Shown: positions 48,330 to 61,982 of the stretch, in pieces
How the letters are laid out: the number at the start of each line of letters is the position of its first letter
Position numbering within the stretch: position 1 is the stretch's first letter
Source: Combretum micranthum
Lineage: Eukaryota; Streptophyta; Magnoliopsida; Myrtales; Combretaceae
Reading direction: 5' to 3'
DNA: 64,000 nucleotides
Assembly (NCBI GenBank): GCA_024138025.1
Contig: JAMXBD010000632.1
Span: 62,001-126,000, forward strand
Made by a program: the position numbers and the translations under genes
The notes under the pieces: generated by a model
Seen by the model: the letters and a program-made list of their open reading frames with translations, nothing else
Told to the model about the DNA's origin: nothing
The model's database searches: none

Positions 48330-48945
48330 AGTAAAATACATGAAATATAAAATACTTTGCTTATATTGTTCATATGGCAACCTCTAGAATTGTGCTTTCC
48401 CATAACGCACTTTTCCAATACATCACTCTTGAGGCTTCCTATATCGATTACTACCTTCACCTTCACCTTCTCCCACCTTCGTTTAGTTTTTGGCCTCCCA
48501 AGTTGTTTTCTAGGGATGGGTGCATGCATTTTTTCCTTATCAGTCTTCTCCTAAAATCTAGCACTTAAAGCAAGACTAACCACATGTTTGTAAGTCGTCC
48601 TGTTTCGCTCCACTATATACCAAAGGGACACATAGTCATCCACACTCTTACCAAGGAACAAAATGCTAGTACGTGCATGAGCACGTGGTATTCCTATCAA
48701 GCCCTAAGTGTTATAGCTACATGTCAAATTCCCCCATATCAATTGCAAATGAATCTTGGAGCTAAATAACCTCAAACTCCAGTCTCCTATTAGGCAATGG
48801 ACGACAATAAGTGCTAGCACTCTTCTTTTTCTCAATCTTTCCACATATATGTGACATGAATTGTGAACCCATTTCTCACAATCACTTAGCTTGTTGGCCA
48901 TCCGAGTCATCACTTGTTTTCAAATACACTCCATCATGGAGACGT
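48330..48945 (-). pseudogene. MULE transposase C-terminal remnant (SWIM and CCHC regions)
   Basis: Read on the minus strand from about 48945. 'MTRMANKLSDCEKW' is a stretch typical of plant MULE transposases just before the SWIM finger. A SWIM-like region follows near 48690-48730 (TCSYNT, stop, GLIGIP then HA). The tail RKQLGRPKTKRRW leads to a knuckle-like CVMGKHNSRGC near 48380. Stops and frame shifts break it. The catalytic N-terminal part is absent. Pro/Thr/Gln-rich plus-frame tails may continue to about 47990. No inverted repeats were found around it. Confidence 0.65.
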
Positions 48946-50159
48946 GGGATTTGTTTCATTTGTGATTAGACATTAATATAATACTCTTCTTAGTAAATAT
49001 CGTATAATAACATATGGTAGTAAATTGAATGATTACGAAATTGAGATCAATGACATGCTTTTTAAATTAAGGGTAGACAATTTACAAGGAACTTCACTAT
49101 TAGGAATCAACCCTAAGTGACATCGAGAATCTAAGTAGCCGACTATAAATAGCTAGAAAGCTATTATAATTATAATAACCAGCAAATTTAGCCTTAAATA
49201 AATTGTTATAGATTTCTAGGAAAACAAATAATAATTTAAATTTTAAAATTTGAATTCATTCTACACCATTTATGAATATTAAAATCTTAAGGTTATGTGT
49301 CTTAAGTATAAATAATAAGGTCAAATAATTTAGGAAATGAAACATAATAGAATTGTTTAGACCTGTTTTATGCTAATACATAACTATTACTGTAAAAAAA
49401 TATCTCTTACTTATACTTGATTATGTTCATTGCCAGAGCTTTGCTGCTACAGATACATAGTGGTAGTGGCATGCTTGTTGCATGTTAGGTCCAGAATTTA
49501 ATAACTGGACTAATATTTAAACTCGGCTACTAATGTGTCTTGCTTGTGCTTGGTCATCTTGAGCCAAAGAGCGACATCTTTGTTAAGGTCTCATATCTTG
49601 ACACAACAGTTAGGCGATTGAGCTATCTTTTTATTGCTCGACAGGTAATTGATAAGGGGAACAACATCAGACGTAATGGTCATCCAAACAGCGAGAAGTT
49701 ATGCCGAGCAAAGTTTAGAAATTATGGGTCTCGATAGACTATACAATATAGATGGACTGTAACGGTGGTATTTGAACAACAGCTGTGAACCTTAGACGAT
49801 GCTATTTCTTTTTATTTTTATTTTGGCCGAAAGGTCAGCTACTTTTGTTAATCCCTAATATTGTTGTGGTAGTACTGAAACTCAAGTCCCTCGTCGTGTT
49901 GCTCGGAGTCATGAGTAATCCTATGTTGCCTATTACACTTAAATTAAATATTTAAATTAATGCTTGCTGCATTAGAATAGAAATACATGTACATATTGTA
50001 TGTTGTTGTGTTACTATGTACTGGGTTTTGGCGCACTCCTTTTTCAAGTACCGATGACCATGTTACCGATGCTCTATATGATTCATGGGGATTTGGACAT
50101 GAGGATGAGACTAAATTTGGGGCGTACGACGTAGAAGACTACTATTAGAGAGTTTATTA
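48946..50159. other. No gene recognised; may include start of gypsy 5' LTR
   Basis: The 5' LTR of the gypsy element ends at 50484 but I could not place its start. Part of this stretch may belong to it. Otherwise no domain was seen. Confidence 0.35.
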
Positions 50160-50484
50160 TTTGGGATCAGTACTTTTCATATATTTTATTTATATAGATT
50201 TCAAGACTTAGGGACGTATTAGTTAATTATATTTCAATTAGTTTTTAATGACATTTTTATGGGCCTTAGTGTCCTAACTATTTTATCCATTAGAATAAAG
50301 TTTTATGGTCTTTTAAATTTACCTATTTTTGAGCCTAACATAATTATTTCTAAAAGGCTAATTCAATGTTTTCATGAGTTTAAAATTTGATTAGGAACAC
50401 ACTTAGTAATATAGCCTTACATTCTCTACGAAAGTAGATTACGTGGCAAATTGTCAACGCTATAGATAGTTTAGGGGCATGACA
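50160..50484 (+). repeat. 5' LTR of gypsy element, 3' portion
   Basis: Ends ttaggggcatgaca, the usual ending for plant gypsy LTRs, seven bases before the primer site. The left limit is unknown. No matching copy of this end was found downstream. Confidence 0.55.
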
Positions 50485-50491
50485 GTTTAAG

Positions 50492-50504
50492 TGGTATCAG
50501 AGCC
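50492..50504 (+). other. Primer-binding site (initiator Met-tRNA)
   Basis: tggtatcagagcc, a perfect match to the usual plant site, just inside the LTR end. Confidence 0.85.
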
Positions 50505-50879
50505 CAGTTTTTATCTAACAATGAATTAGGTCAAACACTATAGGATAATAAGGTGAGAGAGGAATTGAATTGTATGATGAATAATAGATTATGTGTTTTT
50601 GTGCAAGATTTTATTACAACCAAATATAAACTAATGACACATAAATAATCCACTCGACTAAAATTTACATTATGCTTTTATATAAACTTGGTATAAATTG
50701 GATTATTTATGTTACTTGATTTTGTGGATATTATTTTTTTAATGCCTTTTGAGAATGCACTTAGGTAAAATGACACCTTCCTAGTACAGTAACAAGCGAA
50801 TTAGACAATAATAGGATCTTCCTTTTTATACGTAAAGTGGTTGTACTTACTTGTGTTCTTCTTTTCCTTAAATATTAGA

Positions 50880-51990
50880 TAGATAGGAGACGATATAGGA
50901 ATGCTAGAACTAGACATCAACTGGAAGATCAACCTCCGACTCCACCACCTCCACAATCGACCCCTCAAATGTCGATTAGGAATCCAGATCAAATGATAGA
51001 TCTAATGAGAGACATGATGACTATGTTGCATTAGCAAAAGCAGCAGATGCAACAACAACAGCAACAGATGTAACGGTAGCAACAAACAATATTAAAGCAA
51101 CATCAATAGTAGATACAACAATTTCAGCTAAGAGCAGAGGTAGGTGTACCTCAGGGTGGTGCAATTCATGGACATGGAGTTAAGCTTCATGAATTTATAA
51201 GGTTGGTGTCTCCTGTTATTGCTAGCCGATCAGACCCTATGCTAGCAGATGCTTGGCTGGAAGAGTTAAAGAAGGCATTCACTGCCTATGGCATACCCGG
51301 TGATCATAAATTGCTTTCCTCTTGAAAGGGGATAAAACAACTAGTGGAAGCACACGAGTCGGAATATGGAGAGTGAGATCACTTGGGAGACGTTTAAAGA
51401 AAATTTTTTAGAAAAGTTCTTCCCTAACTCCACCAGGGACAACATGATGGTTAAGTTACTAAATTCGACACGGTGTAACAAATCCATGGCGGAATATGCG
51501 GCTAAGTTCAATAGATTGATAAGATTCACTCCAGGAGGGTTTATGAATTGTGAGAAAACAAAAGCTGATAAATTTGTTGATGGACTTGAGCCTGTATTGA
51601 GACACGCGACGAGAGGTTTTGAGATAAGGACCTATGCAACATTGGTGAACAAGGCAAAATTAATGGAGCATGGTAGTAATGAAATTAAGTATCAAGAGAC
51701 TACCAAAGCTATGATGACAGGTAAAGGGCCCATGCCACCATCATTTAGGTCTAAACCACATGGGCTAGGATCCAAGAACGGAGGCAAGAAAATGATGACT
51801 GGTAAATCTCTTTCAACTACACCAACGAAGTCTGCATTTCCACCTATTAGTCAAAGGTACCTTAGATGCTTTGGCCCTCACCAATTAGGGGAGTGTAAAT
51901 GGAACCATCAGGCTTGTTTTGCTTGTAAACAAGAGGGATACTAAAGCTTTGAGTGTAAAATCCAACCTTCAAACCAGTGTTTTGTTATAT
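50880..51990 (+). pseudogene. Gag of chromovirus-type gypsy element, decayed
   Basis: After a Pro/Gln-rich, CAG-like low-complexity stretch (about 50940-51120) comes a gag core: 'LADAWLEELKKAF' near 51240, then after a frame break 'ITWETFKENFLEKFFP' and 'AEYAAKFNRLIRFTP' (51366 onward). The end has knuckle-like cysteines (RCFGPHQLGECKW, CFACKQEGY) with a stop at 51942-51944 inside the last knuckle. In-frame stops near 51033 and 51324 further break it. Confidence 0.8.
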
Positions 51991-52149
51991 ATATAAGCAA
52001 AGAGGACACTATAGTACAGAGTGCAACGAAAAGTAGAAGAAACTAGAGTTTAAACTTGAAAGAAAATTGAACGTAAGGATATTCGCACTTCAACATAAGG
52101 AGACCTTAGTTGTTGACACTTTTGCAAGTACTCTCCTTGTCTTCTCTAA

Positions 52150-52493
52150 ACATACATATGTACTAGTAGACGGGTGCCACTCATACTTCCATTTTTTAGG
52201 ATTTTATGGTTGCTTGTGGATTGGTGGCTGAAGCTTTACCTAATTGTACCATGTATGTGAATACTCCTTTTGGCAGTAAAACCATGATGACTAAGGTTTG
52301 TAGAAGTATTGATGTATTAATTGATAATGTTAGTATGCCAATAGACATGCTTGTCTTGCCTATAATTGATTTTGATGCTATCTTAGGCATGAACTGGTTG
52401 AATCTATACAATGTAACCATCGAATGTCAGAGTGCAATACTAAGATATGATATTAGAGATAAAGAGATTGTTCATACTTTAGAGAGACATTGA
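52150..52493 (+). pseudogene. Retropepsin (protease) region, broken
   Basis: The LVD start of the active-site motif is visible near 52157-52172, but small deletions destroy the following residues and a stop comes soon after. The downstream half is open (52206-52493) with IDMLVLPIIDFDAILGMNWL, the conserved protease C-half of this clade. Confidence 0.75.
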
Positions 52494-52529
52494 CCCCATA
52501 GTATGCCAACAATGGAAGTATGGGAGAAA

Positions 52530-53975
52530 CCTTTGGTAGCAACTACTACTGTTGAAGAGCAAGAATCGGACATTGATGTATTGCCTATAGTAAAAGATTA
52601 TGTAGATGTTTTTCCTGATGACTTACCAGGCTACCACCAGATCGGGAGATGGAATTTGGAATTGATGTTATATCGAGAGCAACTACTATATGAAAGGCAC
52701 CCTATTGTATGGAACCAATTGAATTGAAAGAGCTGAAGAAGCAAATATAGGATTTGTCATATAGGGGTTTTATTAGGCCAAGTGTGTCACATTGGGGTGT
52801 AACGATCTTATTTGTAAAGAAATAGGACATAAATATGAGACTTTACATTGATTTAGAGAACTAAATTAGGTCACGATAAAAAATAAATGCCTTTTACCTA
52901 AGATCGATGATCTCTTTGATCAACTCAGTGGTGCAGTTGTATTTTCTAAGATTGACTTGAAGATCAAACTGCAGGATATACCTAAAACGGCATTTCGTAC
53001 CAGGTAACAATCGTTAACACCTTAGTCAGTTAGATCTTATAGTTACAATCTTAAAATCATAAGCATGAATTTCAAGTACAAACATTACAAGTTCTTAGTC
53101 ATGCCAATTGGACTTATGAATGCCCCTACAACTTTTATGGACCTAATGAACAAGGTATACTAGGATTATCTGGATAGATTTTTTATAGTGTTTATTGATG
53201 ATATATTGATATATTCAACAAGTCATGAGGAGCATGAACACCATCTTAAGCTAGTATTGCAGAGACTAAGAGAGCATAAATTATATGCCAAGTTCAGCAA
53301 ATCCAAGTTTTGATTGGAAGAAGTCACATTTCTCAGACACGTTATAACTTAAGAGGGTGTTTCTATAGATCCCAAAAAGATTAAAGCCATTACCAAATGG
53401 TAGCAACCTACAAATGTGTTAGAGATACGTAGTTTTCTGGGATATAACAAGCTATTATCGAGGTTAGTCGAGGGATTTTCTAGGATAGCCATATCGATGA
53501 CACAACCCACATAGAAAAATGTGAAGTTTTAGTAGACTGATAAATGTGAACAAAGTTTTCGAGAGCTGAAGCAGAGGTAGTTTCAGTCCTAGTGTTGGCT
53601 TTGCCTGTTAGTGGTAAGGAGTTTACAACCTGCAGTGATGCCTCGATACAAGGACTTGATGTGTATTGATGTAAGATGGTAAGGTGATTGCATATGCCTC
53701 TAGATAGCTTAAACCACATGAGAGGTATTCTCCAGTACATGATCTCGAGTTAGCAGCGATGATCTTAGCTTTGCAATAGTAGAGACATCATTTACATGGA
53801 GATAAATGTAAGGTATACACAGATCACAAAAGCCTAAAGCACTTCTTCACTCAAAAGGAGCTAAATATGAGACAAAAGCATTGGCTTGAGTTGATTAAAG
53901 ATTTTGACTTAGAGATATTATATCATCCAAGGAAGGAAAATGTGGTAGCCGATGCACTCAGTAGAAAAAGATAGA
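52530..53975 (+). pseudogene. Reverse transcriptase and RNase H, decayed
   Basis: A linker with VFPDDLPG (52609 on) leads to RT. '[20 protein letters not shown]' is near 52903-52962 and '[15 protein letters not shown]' near 53095. The active site FIDDILIYS is intact at 53201-53227. RNase H pieces follow: TCSDAS near 53635, '[11 protein letters not shown]' near 53817 and [10 protein letters not shown] near 53940. Many stops occur and the frame changes several times. Confidence 0.8.
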
Positions 53976-54209
53976 TGGGTATGGAAGCCTTGATCACTAA
54001 TTAAAACCAGATTTTAGGGGATCTTAAGGGAATTGATATAGAGGTTACAATGGACGAGGTTGAAACTATGATTGCTAGTTTAAGAATACAACCTACCCTA
54101 TGTGAGAGAATTAAGGAAGCCCAATTCAATGATCTAGAGCAAAAGGACATCCTAGAGGCTTTGGCTATAAGCAAATGACTCGAAATCAGGATAGGTGAGG
54201 ATGGCATAA

Positions 54210-55480
54210 TATGGCATGGTAATAGATTATGGGTACCTAATGAACTTGAATTACGAAAGGAAATTTTAAAGGAAGCTCATTCTTTGACATATTCAATACA
54301 TCCATGGTAGTACTAAAATGTCTAAGGACTTAAAAAAACATCTTTGGTGGAATAATATGAAGAAAGAGATTGCAAATTTTGTAGCTAAATGCATTACTTG
54401 CCAGCAAATTCATATTGAGCATTAGAGACCTGGAGAAAAATTACAATCCTTACCTATTCCTGAGTGGAAGTGGGAGAACATCACAATGCATTTTGTTACA
54501 GCACTACCAAGGACACCAACAAGGCATGAGATAGTATGGGTTGTAGTAGATAGACTGACCAAATCAGCTCACTTTATACCACTTAGAGTTAGTTGTTCTA
54601 TAAAGAACTGGCCAAAACCTATATTAAAGAAATGGTGAAACTACATGGAGTTTCAGTTTCGATTATCTCAAATAAGGATCCTCAGTTTGTTAGTTGATTC
54701 TAGACGAGCTTACATGAGGCATTGGGCACAAGGTTGCAATTCAGTATTGCATTTCATCCACAGACAGATGGTTAATCTGAGCGGACTATTCAGATACTTG
54801 AGGACATGTTGAAAGCTTGTACCATAGACTTTAGAGGTAAATGGGATGATCACTTCTCATTAGCAGAGTTTGTCTATAATAATAGCTATTAGGCTACTAT
54901 TCAAATGGCACCATATGAAGCACTATACGGTCAGAAATGCTAGTCACCTTTACATTGGGATGAGGTTAGAGAGAGAGCCTTGATTGGTCCTAATCTGATA
55001 CAACAAATGGTAGATAAAGTGTAAGTGATCAAACAACATATGAAGGCAGCTCAGGATAGATATAAAAGTTATGCAGATAATAGGAGACGACCACTTGAGT
55101 TTGAGGTTTGTGATCACGTTTTCCTTAAAGTGTTCCCTACAAAAGGAGTTGTTAGATTTGGGATTAAACTAGGAGAGAGTTAAAGCAGTTGCTTATTGGC
55201 TAATTCTCTCTCCAGTTTACCAGATGTACATAATATCTTTCATGTCTCACTCTTGAGAAAGTGTGGATCATATTTAGATACAGTGATTGAGGTGAATCCT
55301 CCGACAATGCAACCGAATCTGACATATGTTAAGTATCCAGTATGGATAGTGAATGAGAAAGGCAAGGTGCTAAGGAAGAAAATAATCAAGTATGTAAAAG
55401 TTTGGTGGAATGGATAGATAGAGCGAGAGGTCACCTAGGAGTTGGAAGACAGCATGAGACAAAACTACCCTTAACCCTTT
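54210..55480 (+). pseudogene. Integrase and degenerate chromodomain-like tail
   Basis: An integrase zinc-region remnant ends CITCQQ (near 54394). Core pieces are WENITMHFVTALPRTP and VVDRLTKSAHFIP, then 'LQFSIAFHPQTDG' near 54736. The end holds 'DVHNIFHVSLLRKC' and a stretch at 55320-55480 (YPVWIVNEKGKVLRKKIIKY..VKVWW) that looks like the chromodomain-type tail of Tekay/Del chromoviruses. Stops are frequent. The element as a whole is non-functional. Confidence 0.8.
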
Positions 55481-55520
55481 GAGATAACTGGTAATTTTCA
55501 AGGACGCAATTTATATTAAC

Positions 55521-56900
55521 AGGGGAAGAGTAAAATATCCCAATAATTCTTTTACGCAGATGATATGAAGTCAAGAAAAAAAATAGATTTTTAATTATAA
55601 AAATAAAAAAGGGATATGAAAATATATGGATATCCTAAGCTTGATATATCATAATAAAATATCTTAATAAAGGATTAGCATCAATATGTATGAATAAGTA
55701 TGTGTAAAGACCCGACATATACTATGTTAAAATATGACATGTCACGTCTCCCAACCATGTATAATATACGGATATATTACACATAAGGTTGTCTAATAAA
55801 GCAATGTTTATGTAAATTGCTTGTTTAACCTATTAGGTACACAGCTTTAACAAAAAAAAACTGCCCATAAAAGAGTAAATACTCTAATACATTAACTTAT
55901 AGCTTTAACAAAAAAACTTACGTGCATCTCAAGCGCTTAATGAATTTAAAGTGCATATACGGCATATGCTCAAGGGTAGATTACAAACTATAGAATAAAT
56001 AACACCATACTACAACAATGTGATAACAGAGATTGTTATATGGAATTCAGCATTTTCAAACCCATATGAATGGTGTAAGGCTTATACCGATAGAAAAGAG
56101 AGTTAAAGACCTTCAAAACGCTTACTCACGTCCGTAATTCCAGCTAAAATTGACCCAGATATGAGCAACATAAGTCGAAAAGACAAACTGGAAATTTTGC
56201 AGTAAGGTTTTTGACCAATTTTTTTTTTTAAAAAACAATTATCATTTATATGGACCTTGAAATAAGGAGCTTCCACTTTCGGACTCTTTGATAATATACC
56301 TTAGTATATCTGGATAAATATTCATTTAAAAAATATAACTCGAAAGACTTTGTACTAGCTCTATGAGGCCACTCCGTTTTAACCCCATTATTTTCTTACA
56401 CTCATCGATTTTGTTTTAGCCACTATTTCAGTTTTTAAATTCAGACAAATCAAATCCTGTAGGATTCTTAACATGCTAAATATATGCTTTCAAATTGTTA
56501 GAAAAGAAATATAGCTTGTTTTATATAGTTTCTTGAGGGTTAAATTATAATATAACGCAAATTAAAGCATTATTGTGTCCAGTTATTAAAAGGGTAATTC
56601 TAAAATTCATAAATATAGTCAACTTTCCATCCTAAACGTATGTAATAGTACTTGAATAGAAGATCATGACATATAAAGTTCATTAAAATTAAATAAGAAA
56701 TGAGTAAATTATAGTGACCAGAAGTTGACAGCATAAAAACAAAATAACAATACAACAACCTTTATTGTTTCTATGTTATCATGAGGTTATCTATTTAATT
56801 TATGTAATATATAGGTCATAGGCTTAACAAGGTGTGGCATAAAATATCAAGATTCGCTACTCAAGGTGAGTACCTCCTTTCTTTTGTAACATTATGATGC
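55521..56900 (+). repeat. Polypurine tract and presumed 3' LTR of gypsy element
   Basis: ggggaagag (about 55521-55530) precedes gtaaaatatcccaata, in the style of chromovirus LTR starts. 'ctcaaggtgagtacctcc' near 56858 is also LTR-like for this clade. The right end is not identifiable and no piece matches 50160-50484, so the 3' LTR is probably truncated. Confidence 0.5.
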
Positions 56901-57960
56901 ATTGAGGATGATAGACTAGATTACTCGCTTAACAATGAGGAATATCCTATGAAACCACATGTCGTAACCATGACATGAGAAATTAAAGTTGTTCTATTGA
57001 TTGATTGATCAATTGCTGAATTACTTGATACTTTAATTGAATATGATTGTCTCGTGGTTATGAATGAATGATACTAAATAGTATTACTAGTTTGTGGAGT
57101 ATTACAATAATGTGTGAGATTGATGAATGCTCGGGTTAATTACAGTGCCATGGTACTAGTTAAATTGAATGTGTAAATTCTTGAATGCCTATTAATGACA
57201 GCATCATTTGTCATTCGTGCATAACACGACGGGATATGGGCTTCAGAACGTAAAGATCTTGTTGTAAGAATCTCAATTTCCAGCATACTTTGCATGAGTC
57301 TTCTGCAACTCTCTAGGTAAATATTTGAGTCCTTTAAGATAATTAAGTGATCTACAGCTTTCTCAGTATAAGCTAAAAGTTGAGTCATGTACTGATGTAC
57401 AACTCTCTTAATATTCTCAGTTACCAAGTCCCACTCAAATTAGAGACGGTAACCGCATACAAAAGTATGGCTAATTAGTGTTCCACAAGCAAAATGGTAT
57501 GCTAGAAAATTCTCATCCGTAAGTACATGTGCAAATGGTTTTTGAAGCGTTCTAGTGTTTTTATTAATCGCCGCTTTGCTCTAATTAAGTTGAGGGTCGA
57601 ATTTCTTCTACTTACCTTCAAGTATAGGGAAAGATAAGTAGAGCCACTAGTTAGTAGACGGATTTAGATAACACTAGCTGCTTATGTTGAGAGATCTATC
57701 ATTTAGAATTAGGGTAATATAAATTGTTGGAAGTAGTGATTTATGATTTGTTTGATAATACATTACTATCAATAGGGTAGTTCTAATCACTTAACACAGG
57801 TATAGTCCACGGTACATTTTCGCTTCAGGCAAGCTAAGATAATCTTAAAAAAGAAAATAATTATTATGCAAAAAATTCACTGTGCCTTATTTGCAATCCA
57901 AGCAAAATTTCTTCCAACAATTATGCAAAGGTGTCTACCAACCAAAGAAAATTATGCAAA
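56901..57960. other. No gene recognised
   Basis: May be further LTR sequence or flank. A 95-residue minus-strand ORF (57140-57427) has no motif I recognise. Confidence 0.35.
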
Positions 57961-57965
57961 TACTA

Positions 57966-58188
57966 AATTAGCATATAAGTCAGCACATATTCTATATTAT
58001 TCTAATTGATTATGTTTCCTTTATTAGCTAGGATTAGTTTTTAATTATTCTAATTGATTTTTTAATTGATTATATAGTTGACAATCATTTGTCTTAATGG
58101 TATAGTTGACTATCCTAAAATAGTAATATGTACTTTATATTTATACCCTTGATATATATGAAAAATTCATTCAGCCTAATTAACAATT
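57966..58188 (+). repeat. 5' LTR of copia element
   Basis: Contains about 27 bp (near 57975-58000) absent from the partner. A TATA-like tttatatttatac is at about 58135. Confidence 0.75.
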
Positions 58189-58214
58189 TGATATCAGAGC
58201 ATTGGGCAAGAATA

Positions 58215-61200
58215 TTTACTACTCCTTCCTTCGTTCTTTCCACACCATGTTTGAGGCCGCAGCACTTGCTGTCCAAAAAAACAACTCTCGTTTTTGCACT
58301 CATTGTAACAGCACCAAGCATATCAAAGATGTTCGCTGGAAAGAACATGGGTATCCGGAGTGATACAAACTCAAACAAGCTAAAAAGAAAAGTAAGAAAT
58401 CTACTCACATTGCTCTAATAGATTCCTCTCCATCTTTTACTTCTCATGTAACTCAAGTGTCTTCTGAGGAAGGTAATTTTGGTTTAGCCTTTATTTCTAC
58501 TGCTACTGACAATTGGATTATTAATTCAGGGGCAACTAATCACATGACTAGTAATTCTCCCTTGCTTGACAATCTAATTCCCTCATCTGTAAAGTATGTT
58601 CAGGTTGCAAATGGGACTCCTATGCTAATTTCAAGTGTCGTGAATGTCTTGTTCTCTTCCCCACTTCCCATGTCTTCTATCCTTCTTGCACCTAGCCTCT
58701 CTAATAACCTTCTTTCCATTAGCAAGATTACTAAAAATCTTAATTATACGGTAGAATTTTTCATTCTACCTACTGTGTGTTTCAGGAAAATCTTGCGAAT
58801 ATGACGATTGGCATTGGTAAGGAGAGAAAGAGGGTCTTGGAAGGGGAAAGGGAGTTACAACAAAAATAAAATCGTTTTTTCCAAGTAACATGGGAAACGA
58901 ATGATAGAGAAAAAAATTCAATTATGGCATTGTCATTCAGGTCACCCATCTTTTCTTTATTTAGAACATTTATTTCCTCATTTATTTCGAAATATTCCAA
59001 TTTCTAGTTTACGATGTGAACAATGCATCTATGCTAAAAATCAACGTGTAACTTTCAAAATAAGTCTCAATAAAAGTCTTGTTCCTTTTGTTCGTGTCTT
59101 TACAGATGTTTAGGGTCCTTTTTCTACTTCTTCTGCTTCGAGTCATAAATATTCTCTTTTATCAACGATTATACTAGAGTGAGTTAGGTGTATTTGCTGA
59201 AATCTAAACATGATGTTTTGCATACTCTTCCTCAATTTTCAAAAATGTTTACCACACAATTTAATGCACATGTGAAGGTTTTTCATTCTAACAATGATCG
59301 TAAGTTTGTAAATCAGTCCCTTGCTAATTTATTCAAAGAAAATGGAATCCTCTACCAAACAATATCTACATAACCTCCACAATATAACAAAATACGGACC
59401 ATAAAAATCGACATATTCTAAAAGTAGCTCTGGCTTTATGCTTTACCATGCATGTTCCAAAACGTTTATGGGTTGATGTTGTCATGACTACCATCTTCCT
59501 CATAAATCGAATGCCTGCACATGTTATTAACTATCAAACATCTTCGCAAATATTATCTCGTTTTCACTCTACTCCTTCTGCCTTAAATCTTTGTTCTAAA
59601 GTTTTTGGTTGTATATGTTATGTTCATATACATTCTAATCAAAGGGACAAGCTTGGTCCTCATGCTCTTAAATGTGTCTTCTTTGGTTATTCTAGTTCCC
59701 AAAAGGGCTATAAATGTTTCCACCCTCCTTCGGGAAAATACTATGTATCCATGGATATTCAATTTTGTGAGTATGAGTCTTATTTTTCTAGAGATATCTC
59801 AATCTTCCACTTCCGTTACAAACATAGGATCGGCTCCAGTTTGGATTACTCCAAATTCTCCATGGTTTCTCTTCAGGGAGAGATCAATAGTAAGGAAGAG
59901 GAAAAATTATGGTCAAAGTGAAAAAAAAAAAAAAAAAAGGAAATGGTGGATTTCAAGAGGTCAAGGGGAGGACTTAGGAGGTTCAAGAGAGGACTCAACT
60001 AATTCGACTTATTTGGATAAAGGAGAGTTGCATATGCCAAATGCTGATGAGGACTTGACAGATTTAGGAATGCCTGGGTCTAAACCTTAAGAAAAGATGG
60101 AAAGGCAAGATACCATTATTGTACCCCTTCTAAGCTCCAACACTCCTCTCAATGATACTACCGTACCATCGAATGAATCTTTTGCGATTAATTTTGAGGT
60201 ACAAATCTCTTTACCTTTGACTTCTGAAATTGATTAAGGTAGGAGATACCCCTTCACAATTGTAAGGAACAAACCAAATGGGTTAGGCTTCTCAAAATCA
60301 TCCTCCAATATGGCTTATCCTATTTCTGATTTTGTTTCTTATCATCGTCTATCTAAGGCTCACCTTACTTTTGCACTTTAGTTGTCTTCTGTATCTATTC
60401 CTAATCATTTTCAGGAAGCCCTTAAAGACCTTAAATGGAAATCTGCTATGGTTAAAGAAATGAAAGCTCGCTAGAAGAACTTTACTTAGAGGATGGTTAA
60501 GCTTCCTCAAGGAAAAAAGACGATAGGATGCAAATGGGTTTTCTCAGTGAAGTAGAAGTCAGATGAGACAATTAAAAGGTACAAAGCTAGGTTGGTTGCC
60601 AAAGATTACACCCAAACTTATGAAATTGACTATCAAGAGACCTTTGCTCTTGTGACCAAGATAAACACTATTAGTGTCACACACTCTCTTGCAGTTAATC
60701 TGGGTTAGCCATTAACATAATTTAACGTGAAGAATGCCTTTCTCCATGGTGATATGTTAGAAGAGGTGTACATGAATCCTCCTCCAGGGTTTACACCAAA
60801 AGAAGACAAAGTGTGCAAACTAAAAGAAAGCCTTATATGGATTGAAGCAATCACCAAGAGCATGCTTTGGCAGGTTAAGCAACTCAATAGAGTTTGGCTA
60901 TAAATAAGATATGGCACATCACGCACTTTCCTATAAAAGAAATGGTGATTATATTACTTTGCTTATTATTTATGTTGATGACATGATTTTCACGAGTAGT
61001 GGCCCTCAAGAAATAGAGACGCTCCAAAGTCAATTAGCCAAAAATTTTGAAATGAAAGACTTGAGAACTCTGAAATATTTTTTTGGCATCGAAGTATCAC
61101 GATCAAAGCAATGACTCTTCCTTTCACAGCAAAAATATACACTAAATCGCAATCAAAGCAATGACTTCCTCTCATAGCAGAAGTATACACTAAATCTTTT

Positions 61201-61830
61201 GGTCAAGACTGGTAACTCTGCTTGTGAACATGTGAATACTCCTACTGAAGTAAATCATGGCCTGTTAATATATCCTAATCAACTTCCAACAAATAAGGAA
61301 AGATATGGAAGACTACTAAAGAAGTTGATCCATCTAACCCATACTAGACCTAATATATCTTATGCAGTTAGCGTCGTAAGTCAATTCATGCATGATTCGA
61401 GCAACCACCACATGAGTGCAGTAAATCATATCTTATCCTATTTGAAGTCTACCCCAGGCAAAGGGATAAGGTTGTCCAAGCACGAACATCTAGAGATTGA
61501 GGGATACATAGACTTTGATTTTGCTAGATCCAAGTTAGATAGAAAGTCCACATCAAGGTATGTGTCCTTCATTGGAGGAAATTTGGTGACTTGGACGAGA
61601 AAGAAACAAATTGTGGTTTCATTGAGTAGTGTAAAAGCCAAATATTGTGCTCTTCATCATACAACTATAGAACTTTCTTAGCTAATAATCCTATTAAGTG
61701 AGCTTGGATTTGGTCCTAAGAAGCCTATGGTGCTCTTCCAGGACAACATAAGAGCTATTGGGATTGTAAAAAATCCAATACAGCACGATAAAACCAAGCA
61801 CATTGAGCTCAATAGGAATTAGATTAAGCA
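58215..61830 (+). pseudogene. Copia gag-pol remnant (CCHC, protease, integrase, RT, RNase H)
   Basis: In order: a knuckle remnant CTHCNSTKHIKD near 58300; protease NSGATNHM near 58526, with the catalytic Asp of DSG changed to Asn; pre-integrase LWHCHSGHPSFLYLEHLF and CEQCIYAK near 58920-59035; integrase pieces FHSNNDRKFV near 59280 and LINRMPAHV near 59500. RT follows: KWVFSV, YKARLVAKDYTQ near 60580, '[11 protein letters not shown]' near 60722 and an intact YVDDMIF near 60971. RNase H ends it: DFARSKLDRKSTSRYV near 61520. Numerous stops and frame shifts; no product possible. Confidence 0.85.
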
Positions 61831-61982
61831 CAACCTATAATCTAGCTAAATAAAGATTCCCTACATCAATAGTACTGAATAGGTGGCAGACATTTGATTG
61901 ATACCATTGCTAGTGGTCCATTTCATGCTTCATCATCCAAGTTAGCCATGTATGATATCCATGCACCAACTTAAAAGAGACG

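Noticed and set aside
57140..57427. 95-residue minus-strand ORF as a host gene exon
   Set aside because: No recognised motif, no splice partners seen, and it lies in a stretch that may be LTR sequence.
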